A stretch of 64,000 nt of DNA from assembly GCA_003024785.1 (NCBI GenBank), contig PUQB01000008.1:312868-376867 (forward strand), written 5' to 3'. This document shows, piece after piece, positions 34,026 through 45,211 of this stretch; position 1 is the stretch's first letter, and every line of letters starts with the position of its first letter. The translations under genes and the position numbers were made by a program. The notes beneath the pieces were generated by a model. That model was given only the letters and a program-made list of their open reading frames with translations, was not told the origin of the DNA and did not search any database. The stretch is from Selaginella tamariscina (taxonomy: Eukaryota > Streptophyta > Lycopodiopsida > Selaginellales > Selaginellaceae).

Positions 34026-34394
34026 GTGGTGGCAACAACATCAAGATATTGACCAAAATGATTTGATTAATCCGGAGAGTGATGATTTAGACAAAATAAA
34101 GATTTCTTTGTATGATAGAAAGAAAGTATTTATAAAAAAATTAACATGTTGATAAGAAAATGATTTCATTTGTAATTATGTTTGATAGTATTTCTTCATT
34201 ATTGTAAACTATTTTTAGAATAATATGAATATTCTAAGATATTTTAGGAATATTCCTTACTAAGTAAGGTTATTGAAGGATTAATTAATTAATTAATTAA
34301 TATTTAAGGCTTAATTACATATTAATTAAATGATTAATTAATAATTAAAACTTAAGTATTAATTAATTTATTTTATATTCCCATTTTCACGTAT
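34026..34394. other. AT-rich right subterminal region of element F
   Basis: No coding sequence. It contains an ATTAATTAATTAATTAAT run (about 34,280-34,305) and GAATATTC motifs at about 34,227 and 34,247 that match those at the left end. Confidence 0.5.
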
Positions 34395-34416
34395 CATGCC
34401 CACTTTAGTTACAACG
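34395..34416 (-). repeat. Element F right terminal inverted repeat
   Basis: CATGCCCACTTTAGTTACAAC plus one base, the inverted partner of 22,510-22,531. TGCA follows at 34,417-34,420. Confidence 0.85.
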
Positions 34417-34420
34417 TGCA

Positions 34421-35215
34421 TAAACTTTACTGCATGATTGAAACATCAAGGTAGGCAAATGGTTCCAATCGGCCATCTACTAGTAAGATTCATGAGTGCG
34501 GTTTAGATGATAACGAACTTCATTATGAAGAGCATGTAGGGTGGCAACATGATCTTGAGCATGATCATTAGAGATAAGACCAATGAGGATGATGTCCGTA
34601 AATGGTTAAGAATGGAGACTGGTGGCCAGTGGAGGAGTGTGCCAAGTTGTTGTAAGCGAATTCAACCAAGGGAAGCATATCAAACCAGTCATCCTGCTGG
34701 TGCAAGAGGAAGCAACGAAAATATTGTTCAAGGTTCGCTCTATTTGACCATCAAACTATGGATAATGAGCACTGGTCAGGTGAACATCGACTCACAAGGC
34801 ACGGAGGAACTATTGCTAGAATGATGGATGAACTAAGAACCCCGATCACTGACAATGTCATAGGTAAATCGTGAAGCTTAAAGACACCACAATAAACCAG
34901 ATTAGCTGCATCAGCACTAGTCACTGAGGAAAAAAATGGGCCATTTTCTAGAATTGATTGACAATAACTAGGAGACAGTCAAAACCACATGACGATGGAA
35001 GTTCTAAAAGAAAGTCCAAAGAAATGGAACGCCATGGGCTGGATGGGACGAGAAGCAGATGGAGAAAACTAGTAGCATGATGTTGAGGAATCTTGGAACG
35101 CTGGCAAAGATCACAAGATTTGACAAAATGCTCAATGAAAAACCCCATGCCAGGCCACTAGAACATGCATTGAACTAGCTCGACAGTCTTGTGTAGGCTA
35201 AAATGGCTAGTAGAC
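34421..35215 (-). pseudogene. Element E integrase middle part
   Basis: The minus-strand frame 35,148-34,948 holds the zinc-finger end and start of the integrase core: FVKSCDLCQRSK, then PWRSISLDFL with the first catalytic Asp, then LLVIVNQF. Sequence down to 34,421 matches the later core of element D (compare 34,690-34,740 with 36,555-36,600) but is full of stops. It is bounded by element D on the right and element F on the left. Confidence 0.75.
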
Positions 35216-35810
35216 TGTCAAGCCACGATCCAGGAACCAAGAAGACAGCAGGATTCCAAGAACAAGAAGGCTTGACTCAGGAGCAGGACAGAGAGCAAGA
35301 CAGGAACCTAGGAACTCAGGAGCAAGACCAGGCGCAGGACAGGATCCAGGAGCAAGACAGGAACAGGATAGGATCCAGGAGCAGGACAGGATCCAGGAAC
35401 AAGACAGGAACAGGACAGGATCCGGGAACAAGACATGAGCAAGACAGGATCCAGGAGTGAGACAGGAGAGAACAAGAAGCAAGATAAGAACAAGACAAAA
35501 CAAGATTGATCGTAGTAAGACTGGTGTTGATAGTAACTAATTGTACAACAATTAGGTCGGAGCTTTTATGCTCACAACTCCAAGAGTTAATCTAGGCATG
35601 AATGCTAAAAGTAGTTGCATGCATCTAAAAGTGACTGCATGCATGCAGAGGCTAAGATGAGTCCACATGTCCCTTATCCTCTAGGCATATCATGTGGCAT
35701 ATCCTATAGGAATATCCTGCAACCATATCCTGTATCCGGAATCCCTGTAGGAATATCCTGCAACCCGTATCCTGTATCAAGAATCCTGTATCCTGTATCG
35801 GGTCGTGACA
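35216..35810 (-). repeat. Element D 3' LTR
   Basis: About 595 bp. It contains a minisatellite of the type CAGGATCCAGGAGCAAGAC / AGGAACAGGATAGGATC (about 35,320-35,460) and, near the right end, repeats of ATATCCTGTAG and CCTGTATCC. Minus-strand and plus-strand frames through it are repeats, not genes. Confidence 0.93.
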
Positions 35811-37011
35811 GCACCTCCTCCCTAAAGACGAGTTCTACAAGTCTTAGGACCTGGTTTAGCAGGATAATGCCGATGGAAGGTAGCAACCTTGGAAGAAGCA
35901 TGGAGTAAGTTGGATGCAGGTTCCCAAGTGCGATCAGTAGGTAAATAACCTTTCCAATCCACCAAGTATTGGAGTGGCGGCGATGAAGATGAGAATCAAG
36001 GATGGCTGCAACTTCGTACTCAGGTTCATTGTCAATGATCACATGAGGGGGAGGAGAAGAAGCACGACCGGGAAGAGAAGAAGGATGATACAGCTCCAAC
36101 AAGGAGGTGTGAAACACAGGATGAAGTTTCACTATAGGTGATAACTCGAGTCGAAAAGCTACAGGATTGACCTCCGCCACAATCCTGTAAGGGCCTAATC
36201 GTTGAAAATCCAACTTAGAAGAAGGCATGTTGGTGCGAATATGTCGACGAAGAAGCCACACGAGATCACCAATCTTGTATGCAGGTGCCGGCTGACGGTA
36301 AGCATCAACATGATGCTTGTATCGTTCATGTGCCTGCTGAAGATGAACCCGGAACTCATCCTATACCTGACGAAGATGCTGGAGACGATCCTGTACTGCA
36401 TGAGTGGAAGAAGGAGAAGCGGGAGGAGCAAAGTCAAAACTTGGATGGTGGCTTGTAAGAGCAAAGAAAGGTGTCTGTCCTATAGATGCGTGAACGGAGT
36501 TGTTGTAGGCAAACTCCGCCATTGGAAAAAGGTCCAACCAGTTGTCCTGCTGGTAACTAATGAAGCAACGAAGATATTGTTCCAAGGTCTGAATTGTGCG
36601 TTCGGACTGCCCATCAATTTGCGGATGATATCCTGAAGAAAGATCCGCTTTAACCTGTAGACTTCGAAGAAGCTCTCGCCAAAACTTGGACATGAATTGT
36701 AGACCTCGATCGGAAACAATGCTCTTAGAAAGACCATGATGTCGGAACACTTCACGAATCACCAACTCAGCAGTTGTCTGACCTGTAGCTATCTTGTTGC
36801 AGGGTAGGAAATGAGCCTGCTTGGTAAAACGGTCAACCACCACAAGAACTACATCGAATCCACGAGAAGGAGGAAGATCTGTGAGGAAATCCATAGAAAT
36901 GGATCTCCAAGGAGCAGAAGGAACATGAAGAGGACGAAGAAAACCAGAGGGTGCATGATGAGGCATCTTCGACCTGTTACAAGTGTCACAGCTCCGTACA
37001 AACCTTTCCAC
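35790..37011 (-). pseudogene. Element D integrase and chromodomain
   Basis: The frame 37,011-36,361 holds CDTCNRSK (end of the HHCC finger), PWRSISMDFLTDLP (first Asp), VSDRGLQF (second Asp) and GYHPQIDGQSE (Glu), the complete D,D,E core. The frame 36,261 onward gives the C-terminal LGPYRIVAEVNPVAFRLEL (GPY/F motif) and the start of a chromodomain, [15 protein letters not shown]. The rest, with YLVDWKGY and RTWEPASNL, is in a different frame, so a one-base shift truncates the chromodomain. Integrase itself looks intact through its core. Confidence 0.9.
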
Positions 37012-37121
37012 AAAACCTCACAACCCATGCCACCAATAGTTGCGAGTCATTAACTCCACTGTCTTGGCCACACCAGAATGTCCTATAGCCGGGGTATTAT
37101 GACAATCCTGTACCACACGAG

Positions 37122-38600
37122 TCATAGAAATACCAACAGGAACGTACAGAAGACCTTCCCGGTATAGGAGTCCATCTTGTAGTCTAAATGGGAACTAGAG
37201 GAAGAGGAACTTGCAATGTCAGGATGAATGTGTGAGAACACATTCTTTGCCAAGTCGTCTGTAGCCAACTGCGAATGGATGTCCTGTAGGAGTGTTGAAT
37301 TTGCTGGAGCCTGATGAACCTGTAGTGCCGCAAGCCGGAATCGATCAGGACCCAACAACACTTGTCTTTGACAGTCATATGTAGGATCGCCCGGGATCGG
37401 TGCAAGGTAAGAGCGCCTAGATAATGCGTCCGCCTTGCCATTCCGAAAACCGGGCGTGTAGACAATGACAAAATCAAAACGTGATAGGAACTCCGCCCAC
37501 CTAGCCTGTCGCCGACTGAGAACTCGAACCGTTTGAAAATACTCCAGGTTCTTGTGATCCATAAGAACTTGTACAGGATGCGCAGCACCTTCCAGGAAAT
37601 GCCGCCACTCCTCAAACGAATCCACAATGGCCTTGAATTCCTTGTCATGAATTTTGTAATTGATCTCCGCCGAAAGAAACTTACATGAGTGAAAAGCTAC
37701 AGGATGAAGCAACTTGTCTTCTCCAACTTGTGATAGGACGGATCCTACTGCAAATCCGAGGCATTTGCTTCAATGAAGAAAGGACGAGAAGGGTCGGGAT
37801 GTGCTAAAATTGGAGCTGTTGTGAAGGCGTCCTTGAGTGTTGTGAATGAATGTTCCGCCTTGTCGGACCAAGAGAAAACCCCTGTGCGCTTGGTGAGTTC
37901 CGTGAGTGGAAGTACACGCTTGGAGAAGTCCTGTATGAACTGCATGTAGAAGTTTGCAAAGCCAAGGAAACATTGTACATCTCGTACAGACTTGGGCCTC
38001 TCCCACTCCACGATGGTCTTCACCTTGTGCATGTCCATGGAAACGCCAGCAAGAGAGATGATGTAGCCCAAGAACTCCACAGAATCCCTGTCGAAAAAAC
38101 ACTTCTCCAACTTCGCATACAAGCCATGCTCGCGAAGCCACTGTAGAACTAATCGTACATGCTTGTCATGTGCCGCCTGGTCCTTGGAGAAAATCAAAAT
38201 GTCGTCGAGGTAGATCACACACAAACTGGTCCAAAAAGTCACGAAAGATGTCGTTCACCATGTGTTGGAACACGGCTGAGGCATTGGTAAGGCCGAAAGG
38301 CATCACCGTGTACTCGAAGTGTCCATACCTTGTATGAAAGGCACTCTTCCACTCATCGCCTGGACGAATCCGTACAAGGTTGTAGGCCCCTCGTAAGTCG
38401 ATCTTCATGAACACCTTTGCTCTTCGCAGCCAATCGAGAAGTTCCGGGATTAATGGCAACAGGTACCGATTCCGAATGGTGACTTAATTCAAACCCCTGT
38501 AGTCCACAACCAAACGTAAACTCCCATCCTTCTTCCTTGACAAAGATGATAGGTGCTCCTGCAGGGGACTTTAAGTGACGAATGAAGCTGGATGCCAAAT
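37122..38600 (-). pseudogene. Element D reverse transcriptase and RNase H
   Basis: RT: 38,598-38,166 with [19 protein letters not shown], then [13 protein letters not shown]. The frame 38,242-37,745 holds [14 protein letters not shown], the intact YLDD box, and FLGFANFYMQFIQDFS of the connection domain. RNase H: 37,712-37,122 with HPVAFHSCKFLSAEINY and [15 protein letters not shown]. Frame changes near 38,230 and 37,740 interrupt an otherwise complete enzyme. Confidence 0.88.
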
Positions 38601-39173
38601 TGTCCTCGATGTACTAACGAAGAACCTCCAACTCTGTGGGTGACAGTGCATAAATTGGTCCGAATGGTGGAGTCTTTCCTTCCACAAGATCAATAGGACA
38701 GTCGTAGGACCTGTGAACAGGAAGAACTACAGCCTTGTGCTTGTCAAAAACGTTCGGAAAGGAGTGATACTTGGATGGTAGGAAGGAGGAGAAGGAGGAA
38801 AAGGAGATTGAAAAACAGGAGAGTCGGACACAGGAAAGGTAGAAGAGGACGTAGGAGTTACTTGAAAGGCAAAAAGGTGGAAAGGAGCAGGATCAATGGC
38901 AAGTTCATACATGGTAGTGGTAAGAACTTGGAGAGGAGAAGGAGGGAACTGTGACTAAAAAACAGAAGCAGAGTAACAGAAAGAGGCGGGATTGGGAAAA
39001 ACCTATGTGGATGTTGACGAGTGTACAGGATTGGAAGAATCCTGTACATGAGTCCGTGGTTGCACAGGAGTGGGGAAAACCTGCGAGTGTGTTGACGAAC
39101 CAACAGGAGGTGAATCCTGTTAAGGAACCTTCGGATACAGGATTGGAAGAACTCTGTATAGGAAACCGCAAAC

Positions 39174-39760
39174 TTACAGAGTGGAGAGAGCCTGCGAATG
39201 TGCTGAGGAACAGACATGAGGTGAATCCTGTCGAGGAAGAGTCTTCAACACTGATACAGGAACAGGCACGGTCAATCCTATAGCTTGTACTGCTTCAGAT
39301 ATTAAGGATGTATCCTGCATGGAGGAAGGTACAGGATTGATCTTGGCTGCCAGAAAGGAAAACGTGAGCATCCTAGACCTCCAGTCGATCTGCGGATTTG
39401 CAACAACGAACCATGGCATGCCCAAAATGATGGGAGTGGACCGAGTCTTGATCAAGTTGAAGGAAATTGAACAGTTGAATGTGCCATGACTGCAGAGAGA
39501 GGTTCGGTAGCATGGGTAACTGCGCCAGAAGCAATCAAACGCCCATCGGCCACCTCTACAGGAACTGCATGCTTCAACTTCACCATCGAAATGCCATGTT
39601 GAGTTGCAAAAGTGTCATCCATGAAGCATGCATTTGCACTAGTGTCTAACAAGGCAAACTCCTGGAGCTCTCGATTATTAAGATGAATGTGTACAGGAAA
39701 CTTAAGTGATGGAATGGTATGAGCAGCACCAATGGAGCCTGCACCTACGTCCAACTTCGC
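39174..39760 (-). pseudogene. Element D aspartic protease
   Basis: The frame 39,754-39,452 holds EFALLDTSANACFMDDTF, a retropepsin-like active site with Ala in place of Gly (DTSA). The same form occurs in element C, so it is a family trait. The next frame, 39,455-39,174, holds IILGMPWFVVANPQIDWRS, the second conserved protease strand plus linker. Confidence 0.8.
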
Positions 39761-40738
39761 GGCTCCTAGACGAAGTGGACATTGAAGTTTTCCGACTGAA
39801 CTTCAGCTTCAACTTCACGCGTCTTGAACTTCCTGGCTTTAATAGGACATTCTGCCACCTTGTGTCCTGCTTCACCACAATACAAGCATAGGTTCTCACT
39901 GCGCGACGTTGCTTCTCAGCAGCGGAAAGAGAGCCACGCTTGGATTTCTCAACCTCCATAGGAACTACTCCAGAAGGTGGTGCAGGAACATGTACCACAG
40001 CTGCAGGATTGGTTTGCAGGAACTGCTGACGGGATCTTTCCTGACGACGCTCGAACAAACGGTTGTCGCAACGAACAGCTTGTTGCATGATCTCCGCTAA
40101 TGTTTGGGCATCCGGTAACGTAAGGAGAAGGTCCTTCACGTCATCCCTCAACCCAAAACGGAAGTGTTCGATCAATGCAGTCTCGTCCCATGGAATGTTC
40201 GTGCAAAGTTGCTGAAATTCGGATGCATAACGGAAGCTGGTCGGGATCCTTGAGTGAGCTTCCGTAACTTCGTGCATGCGAACGGTACTTATCAGGATCT
40301 CCAAAGCAGGCTTCAAAGGCAGCCACGAAACCTTCAAAGTCTTCCATCAATGGGTCGTCACGCTCCAGCAAGGGGGCAACCCAAGCCCGTGGAGATCCAC
40401 TTAGTAAGGATGCCAAAAGGCCAACCTTTTGTGCATCAGTCGAGTAGCGCGTGGTTGCATGCGGATCAAGAGCCGGATCTGATTCAGGAAACCTTGGAAA
40501 TCGGCACGATTGCCACTGAACTTTTCTGGCATGCTAACTTCGGCTCCGAAGAAAAGTTTGATGAAGAGGGAACCACCGATGCCTGAGAGAGAGCCTGCGC
40601 AGCAGCCTTGGAGGATGCATCAGCAGCTGCATGTGCCGCATTGGTGGAACCTTGCAGATCGGTGACCACTTGGCGCAAAGTGGCCAGCTCATGAAGCAAC
40701 ATTTGGTGCTCGCGTTGAAAGTGCTCAAAATCAGCCAT
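39761..40738 (-). pseudogene. Element D gag with zinc knuckle
   Basis: The ATG at 40,738 starts MADFEHFQREHQMLLHELAT, a coiled N-terminus. The frame 40,416-40,141 has WVAPLLERDDPLMEDFEGF and FGDPDK of the retrotransposon gag domain. The frame 40,337 onward has FRFGLRDDVKDLLLTLPDA. A CCHC knuckle (CLYCGEAGHKVAEC) lies near 39,855-39,895 in a third frame. Several one-base shifts break the protein. Confidence 0.85.
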
Positions 40739-40832
40739 GATCTATGAAAGAAAAAGGAGGAAAACGAAGGAAAAGAATCAAGGAAAAAAAGTAGCTGGAA
40801 AACGGAGAGCTATGAAACAGTTACTATCAAAC

Positions 40833-41423
40833 TGTCAAGCCACGATCCAGGAACCAGGAAGGAGCAGGATTCCAAGAACAAAGGCTTGACTCAGGAGCAG
40901 GACGAGAGCAGGACAGGAACTAGGAACTAGGAGCAAGACAGGCAGGACAGGATCCAGGAGCAAGACAGGAACAGGATAGGATCCGGAGCAAGACAAGAAG
41001 GCACAGGAAGGATCCAGAACAAGACAGGAACAGACAGGATCCGGAACAAACAGGAGCAGGACAGGATCCAGGAGGAGACAGGAGAGAACAAGAAGCAAGA
41101 AAGAACAAGACAAGAAAGATTGATCGTAGTAAGACTGGTGTTGATAGTAACTGATTGTACAACAATTAGGTCGGAGCTTTTATGCTCACAACTCCAAGAG
41201 CTAATCTAGGCATGAGTGCTAAAAGTGGTTGCATGCATCTAAAAGTGACTGCATGCATGCAGAGGCTAAGATGAGTCCACATGTCCCTTATCCTCTAGGC
41301 ATATCCTGTGGCATATCCTGTAGGAATATCCTACAACCATATCCTGTATCCGGAATCCTTGTAGGATATCCTGCAACCCGTATCCTGTATCCGGAATCCT
41401 GTATCCTGTATCGAGTCATGACA
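40833..41423 (-). repeat. Element D 5' LTR
   Basis: About 591 bp, matched by 35,216-35,810. Differences are mostly small indels in the CAGGA minisatellite. No primer-binding site of the initiator-Met type is visible just inside it. Confidence 0.93.
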
Positions 41424-43050
41424 CATACAACAAATCATAACAAGCCTGAACTATTCACAGCCAGTAATCTTCGTCAGGAACAAAGAGTTGTCTGTGATGG
41501 TAAATAAGTCCATCCCAAAATTGCAAAAAGTGGTACTCCCCCTCATGTGCTAGCAATTGGCTTGGAACCACATGTTGGCAAGTTGCTTGAACAAAGGAAT
41601 TGTTATCTTGTGCAACATGGATTTCCTGGGATAAAGAAGCATCAAATGGCACTAGGTACTACTAGAGAGCACAAAGTTGGAGTTGGGAAGAGTCAAGAAG
41701 CACTTGTTCTTATAGATCAAAAATAGGTTCAACAAGAGCAAAAATTAGTTAACTTTGATGGGTCAGGGCATCCGCCTTACTATTTGCCCTGCCTTGCCAA
41801 TGAATGGTGACAAAATGGAATAGGGAGAGAGATTGTGCCCAATGGGCCTGATGACAATTTAAAACTCGTGCCGTGGACCAGTATTGAAGATTCTTGTGAT
41901 CACAGTAAACTATAACCACATGAGGAGCACCTTCAAGAAAGAGACACCACTCTTTAAAAGTTAGAAGTTCTTTGTTTAAACATCGTAGTTGATTTCGGCA
42001 AGAGTGATTTTTCGGGAATGAAACGCAATAGGATGAAGATAGTGATTTGGACCATCCTGGGATAATACTCCACTAAGAGCGAAGTTAGATGCATCAGCTT
42101 TGACTATGTACGACTTGGTGTTGTTTGGATGGATCAGAACGGGAGCAAAAGTGAAGGCCGTCTTGAGAAACTGAACGGCATGTTCAACTTCGATAAGCTA
42201 GGCAAAAGGCAAGGACACAAGCATAGGGGAACTAGAACCATGCAAGTGAACACCAGAGTTGGCCATAGAAGTCTTAAACGCAAGAACATGCGGAGCCTTG
42301 GTCGTCAGTTTTGTCAAAGGAAGGGCAATCCTGGAAAATTCCTTGATGAAATGATGAAAAAAGTTGGCAAAACCAAGAAAACATTGGGCATCACGAACAA
42401 ATAGAGGACGTTCCCAGTTGGCAACGGTTTGGACCTTGGATGGATCCATCTTGATGCTGTCAATAGTTACAATGTAACCAAGAAACTCTACCTCGATCTA
42501 GTCAAAGGAACATTCTCAAGCTTGGCATAAAGATTGTGTTCTCACAAGTATGAAGGACCAAGCGAACGTGATGGTCATGCTCTTCCTGAGTTTCAAAAAA
42601 ACTTAGAGATATATCATCACGAACAGGTCCAGGGAGTCACGGAAGACATTGTTCGTCATATGCTAAAAAACGGTAGGTGCATTGGTGAGTTTGAAAGGCA
42701 TTACCGTGTATTCGAAGTGACTATAGCATGTCTTGAAAGCCATTTTCCACTCGTCCCCCTCTCAAATGCGGATCATATTGTACATGCCCAATCTTTGTGA
42801 AAAAGTGAGCATGAGAAAGATGTTTGAGGATCTTAGAAACAAGAGAAAGTAGGTACTTGTTGGGGATGGTGATTTATTTAGGCAAAGATAGTTAGCTACC
42901 AAGCGTAGCGAGCCGTCTTTCTTGGCAACAAAGAAGACACGAGCTCCAATAGGGGGACAACAATGCCCATGGTCATGTTCTCCTCGATATACTCCCACAA
43001 GGTCTGAAGCTCAGCAAGAGATAAACCATAGATGGGACCGGCATGCGGCT
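41424..43050 (-). pseudogene. Element E RT, RNase H and start of integrase, heavily decayed
   Basis: The minus-strand frame 42,998-42,762 holds ARVFFVAKKDGSLRLVANY (RT start). The frame 42,449-42,198 holds DAQCFLGFANFFHHFIKEFS (connection). RNase H-like sequence runs to about 41,800 with many stops. The frame 41,652-41,455 holds FWDGLIYHHRQLFVPDE, the strand pair before the integrase zinc finger. The sequence ends where element D begins. Confidence 0.75.
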
Positions 43051-43458
43051 GCTTTCCCTCCGCTAGGTCGATTGGACAATCGTACAGTCTATGAGGAGTA
43101 GCCTTCTACTTGTCAAAAACATTAGCAAACTCTTGATACTTGGCTAGAAAAACAATCAAATTCTTGGCCTACTTAGAGGAGCATAGAGGAAAGATGTACT
43201 GCAACAGCGAAGACATAAAGGATCCTCTTGGCTAGTTGCACGAAACTCTTGTAGAGAGATATGGGAGATCCGAATGACAAGCATAAGTAAAGATGTAGAG
43301 GAAGGCATAGGTGAATGCAAAAAACCCGAAACATGAGAGTTGGCAAGAAAATCAACAGTTGAATGAGAAGACTCGAGAAGCTGTTGAAAAGAAGTTCCGA
43401 CAGCATGATCAGAAATCCAAAAAGATGGAATTGCTTCAAAAACAGGCATGGAATACCA

Positions 43459-43848
43459 TCAAGAGTGCCAATTGACTATAGGATTCACCAATTCTAGCCA
43501 AGGCAAGCTTAAGATGACCAGCAACTTTTGAATGGAAAAGACATTGAAGGCAACTTTGTTGTGGGCAAAAAAGGCAACAATGTCTAAGAATTCAGTTTCA
43601 TGTGTCAATACCCAGGAAGAAATCTCTCGACCATTGACGACCTCGACAAAATGATGATGTCTACTTAGCAATAGCTTGATACCGTGTGCAACATCGAAAT
43701 CATGGTCAACGAAGTTGACATTAACCCCACTATCAATCAGGATGCAGCATGGGTGGAACATAAAAGGCACTAAAATGCTAGAAGTTAAGATGGAACCTAG
43801 AGATGGGTAAAAATCAATGGAAAGCACGGAACCTTGATATTCATCCAA
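43459..43848 (-). pseudogene. Element E aspartic protease
   Basis: A single open frame of 129 codons includes CILIDSGVNVNFVDHDF, a retropepsin active site DSG, followed by VILSLPWLELVNPIVNWHS. It is the best preserved protein segment of element E. Compared with D it keeps a canonical Gly at the active site. Confidence 0.75.
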
Positions 43849-43869
43849 CTAAATGGTCCCTACTTGGAT

Positions 43870-44890
43870 TGGCAAACTCTATTTTCTAACAGGGCAAGCG
43901 GATCAGCAAATGTTGAAAGAGTAGCAACACAAACTAGCCGGTGAGTGCAAGCATTGAGTTGGTGTCTTGGATCAACACAATAGTGGCATAGATTGTTAGT
44001 TGCTCGTCTCTGGCATTCGGCTTGAGGTAGTCATTGTCATTGCTAGAAAGTGCCTAGTTATGTAGGAACAAGACTAGAAGCTGCAAGCACATGAACAGAA
44101 CCAAGAACATGTAGAGAACTGGAAGCCTCAGCTTGAGATGGGGAATCAAAAGTGAACGATTTGAAGAAGTCTTCTCCTGACATTGCTCAAACAGGCGATT
44201 ATTGCATTGAACAACAAATGCAACTACTTCTAAAAGCATCTTTAGATCCAGCAACATGAGGAGAAGATCCTTTACATCATCTCAGAGACCAACACAGAAA
44301 TATTGTTTGAGAGACATCTTTAAACAGGATGTTGTAGGAGATCGCCATGAACTCTGAGGTGTAAGATGAAATAGACTTGGAACCCTACCACATGCAAGAC
44401 AACTTTGATGGCAACTTGTTCTCGATCCATATCACTAAACATCTCAGTGAAAACTCATTCAAAATTTGAAAAGTTTGGAAGGGCAAATCTAGAGAAAAGC
44501 GATCCAATAAATATTACCTTTAGCTCATCAGTCGAATATCGATGAGCATGAGCAGTCATGCATAGCTTGGCCTGGTTGAGGAAACCACAAAAAGAAGAGC
44601 ATGACCCATCAAACTTATCTAGTAGACTCAGCTTGGGTTCACCTCGTGGAGCAACAACTTAAAGTCGAGAGAGATCAGCCCGAAAAGAGGATGGCTGCAT
44701 GTTCAATTATGCCTGCACCGTGGATCTTGTGGCAATGAGCTTTTCAACAAGTTGAACATCCACATGCTACAGGTAGGCCTGAAGGGCTTCCAAAGCATTC
44801 CGCAACTCTTGAACTAACACCATGGAGTAGTTGAGAACAATCAAATTGTCAGGAATTGGAATTTGAGTAGGAATACTTTGTATGCTTGCA
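43870..44890 (-). pseudogene. Element E gag, decayed
   Basis: Only fragments are readable. The minus strand near 44,215-44,160 gives VQCNNRLFEQCQEK, which parallels VRCDNRLFERRQER of element D gag. A His/Cys-containing stretch near 43,960 may be the knuckle. No continuous frame remains. Confidence 0.55.
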
Positions 44891-44892
44891 GA

Positions 44893-45211
44893 TGGAACAA
44901 ACTACGCCTGTCGATGGATAAAAGCTATGGCAAAAACTGAGATTGAATTAAAAAGAGCAATACAATGGTGGAAAAAAGTGTGTTGATTGCTCTGCGGGTT
45001 TTGGCCCTCAAAACTCAGGCTTTATATTCAAGCCCATGCAAGCATGCCACTAAATGTGTGGTTGTGGATCCCATGCAAGTATGCCACTAAATGTGTAGTT
45101 GTAGATCTCGCTAGGTGAAGGTGACGCCAAGCGAAGACGAAACTTTGCCAAGTGCATAACAAGTAAACTTGTCAGGTACAAGTCAAGTGAAAACTTGTCC
45201 AGATCCTAATA
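44893..45211 (-). repeat. Element E 5' LTR
   Basis: About 319 bp, matching 21,748-22,045. The outer terminus reads TA on the coding strand where the 3' LTR has TG, a likely transition. It includes two near-tandem copies of ATGCCACTAAATGTGT[G/A]GTTGT. Confidence 0.83.

Larger units (their letters stand above)
22510..34416. mobile_element. Element F: 11.9-kb DNA transposon with cargo genes and palindrome array
   Basis: Terminal inverted repeats (22,510-22,531 and 34,395-34,416) share GTTGTAACTAAA and GGGCATG with one internal mismatch. TGCA flanks both ends (22,506-22,509 and 34,417-34,420). Removing F restores the integrase frame of element E. Inside, a transposase-like gene points left and two cargo genes point right, separated by microsatellites and an array of an 18-bp palindrome. 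Both subterminal regions are AT-rich with GAATATTC motifs. Multiple frameshifts in all genes mean this copy cannot be autonomous. I cannot assign it to a named superfamily with certainty; the transposase resembles DUF7869-type proteins. Confidence 0.85.
35216..41423 (-). mobile_element. Element D: chromovirus with both LTRs, nested in element E
   Basis: The LTRs at 35,216-35,810 and 40,833-41,423 start TGTCAAGCC and end TGACA. On the minus strand the order is gag, zinc knuckle, protease, RT, RNase H, integrase, chromodomain, a standard Ty3/gypsy chromovirus. The flanking 5-mers TAGAC and CATAC agree at three of five bases, a decayed target duplication. Element E integrase sequence continues on both sides. 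Long stretches remain open (integrase, RNase H, RT), but single-base shifts occur in gag, protease, RT and chromodomain. Confidence 0.92.
21748..45211 (-). mobile_element. Element E: chromovirus split by elements F and D
   Basis: Right to left on the minus strand: 5' LTR (44,893-45,211), gag (44,890-43,900), protease (43,848-43,459), RT (42,998-42,200), RNase H, and the start of integrase (41,652-41,424). Element D intervenes, then the integrase zinc finger and core (35,215-34,421). Element F intervenes, then the integrase C-terminus and chromodomain (22,505-22,046) and the 3' LTR (to 22,045). Removing F joins the integrase reading frame cleanly across the TGCA duplication, which supports the reconstruction. 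The coding frames are heavily broken, so E is older than both insertions. Confidence 0.88.

Noticed and set aside
35203..35503. Open frames on both strands rich in Gln/Asp/Arg or Leu/Ser/Cys/Pro
   Set aside because: They lie in the minisatellite of the element D LTR and recur in the other LTR at 40,835-41,165.
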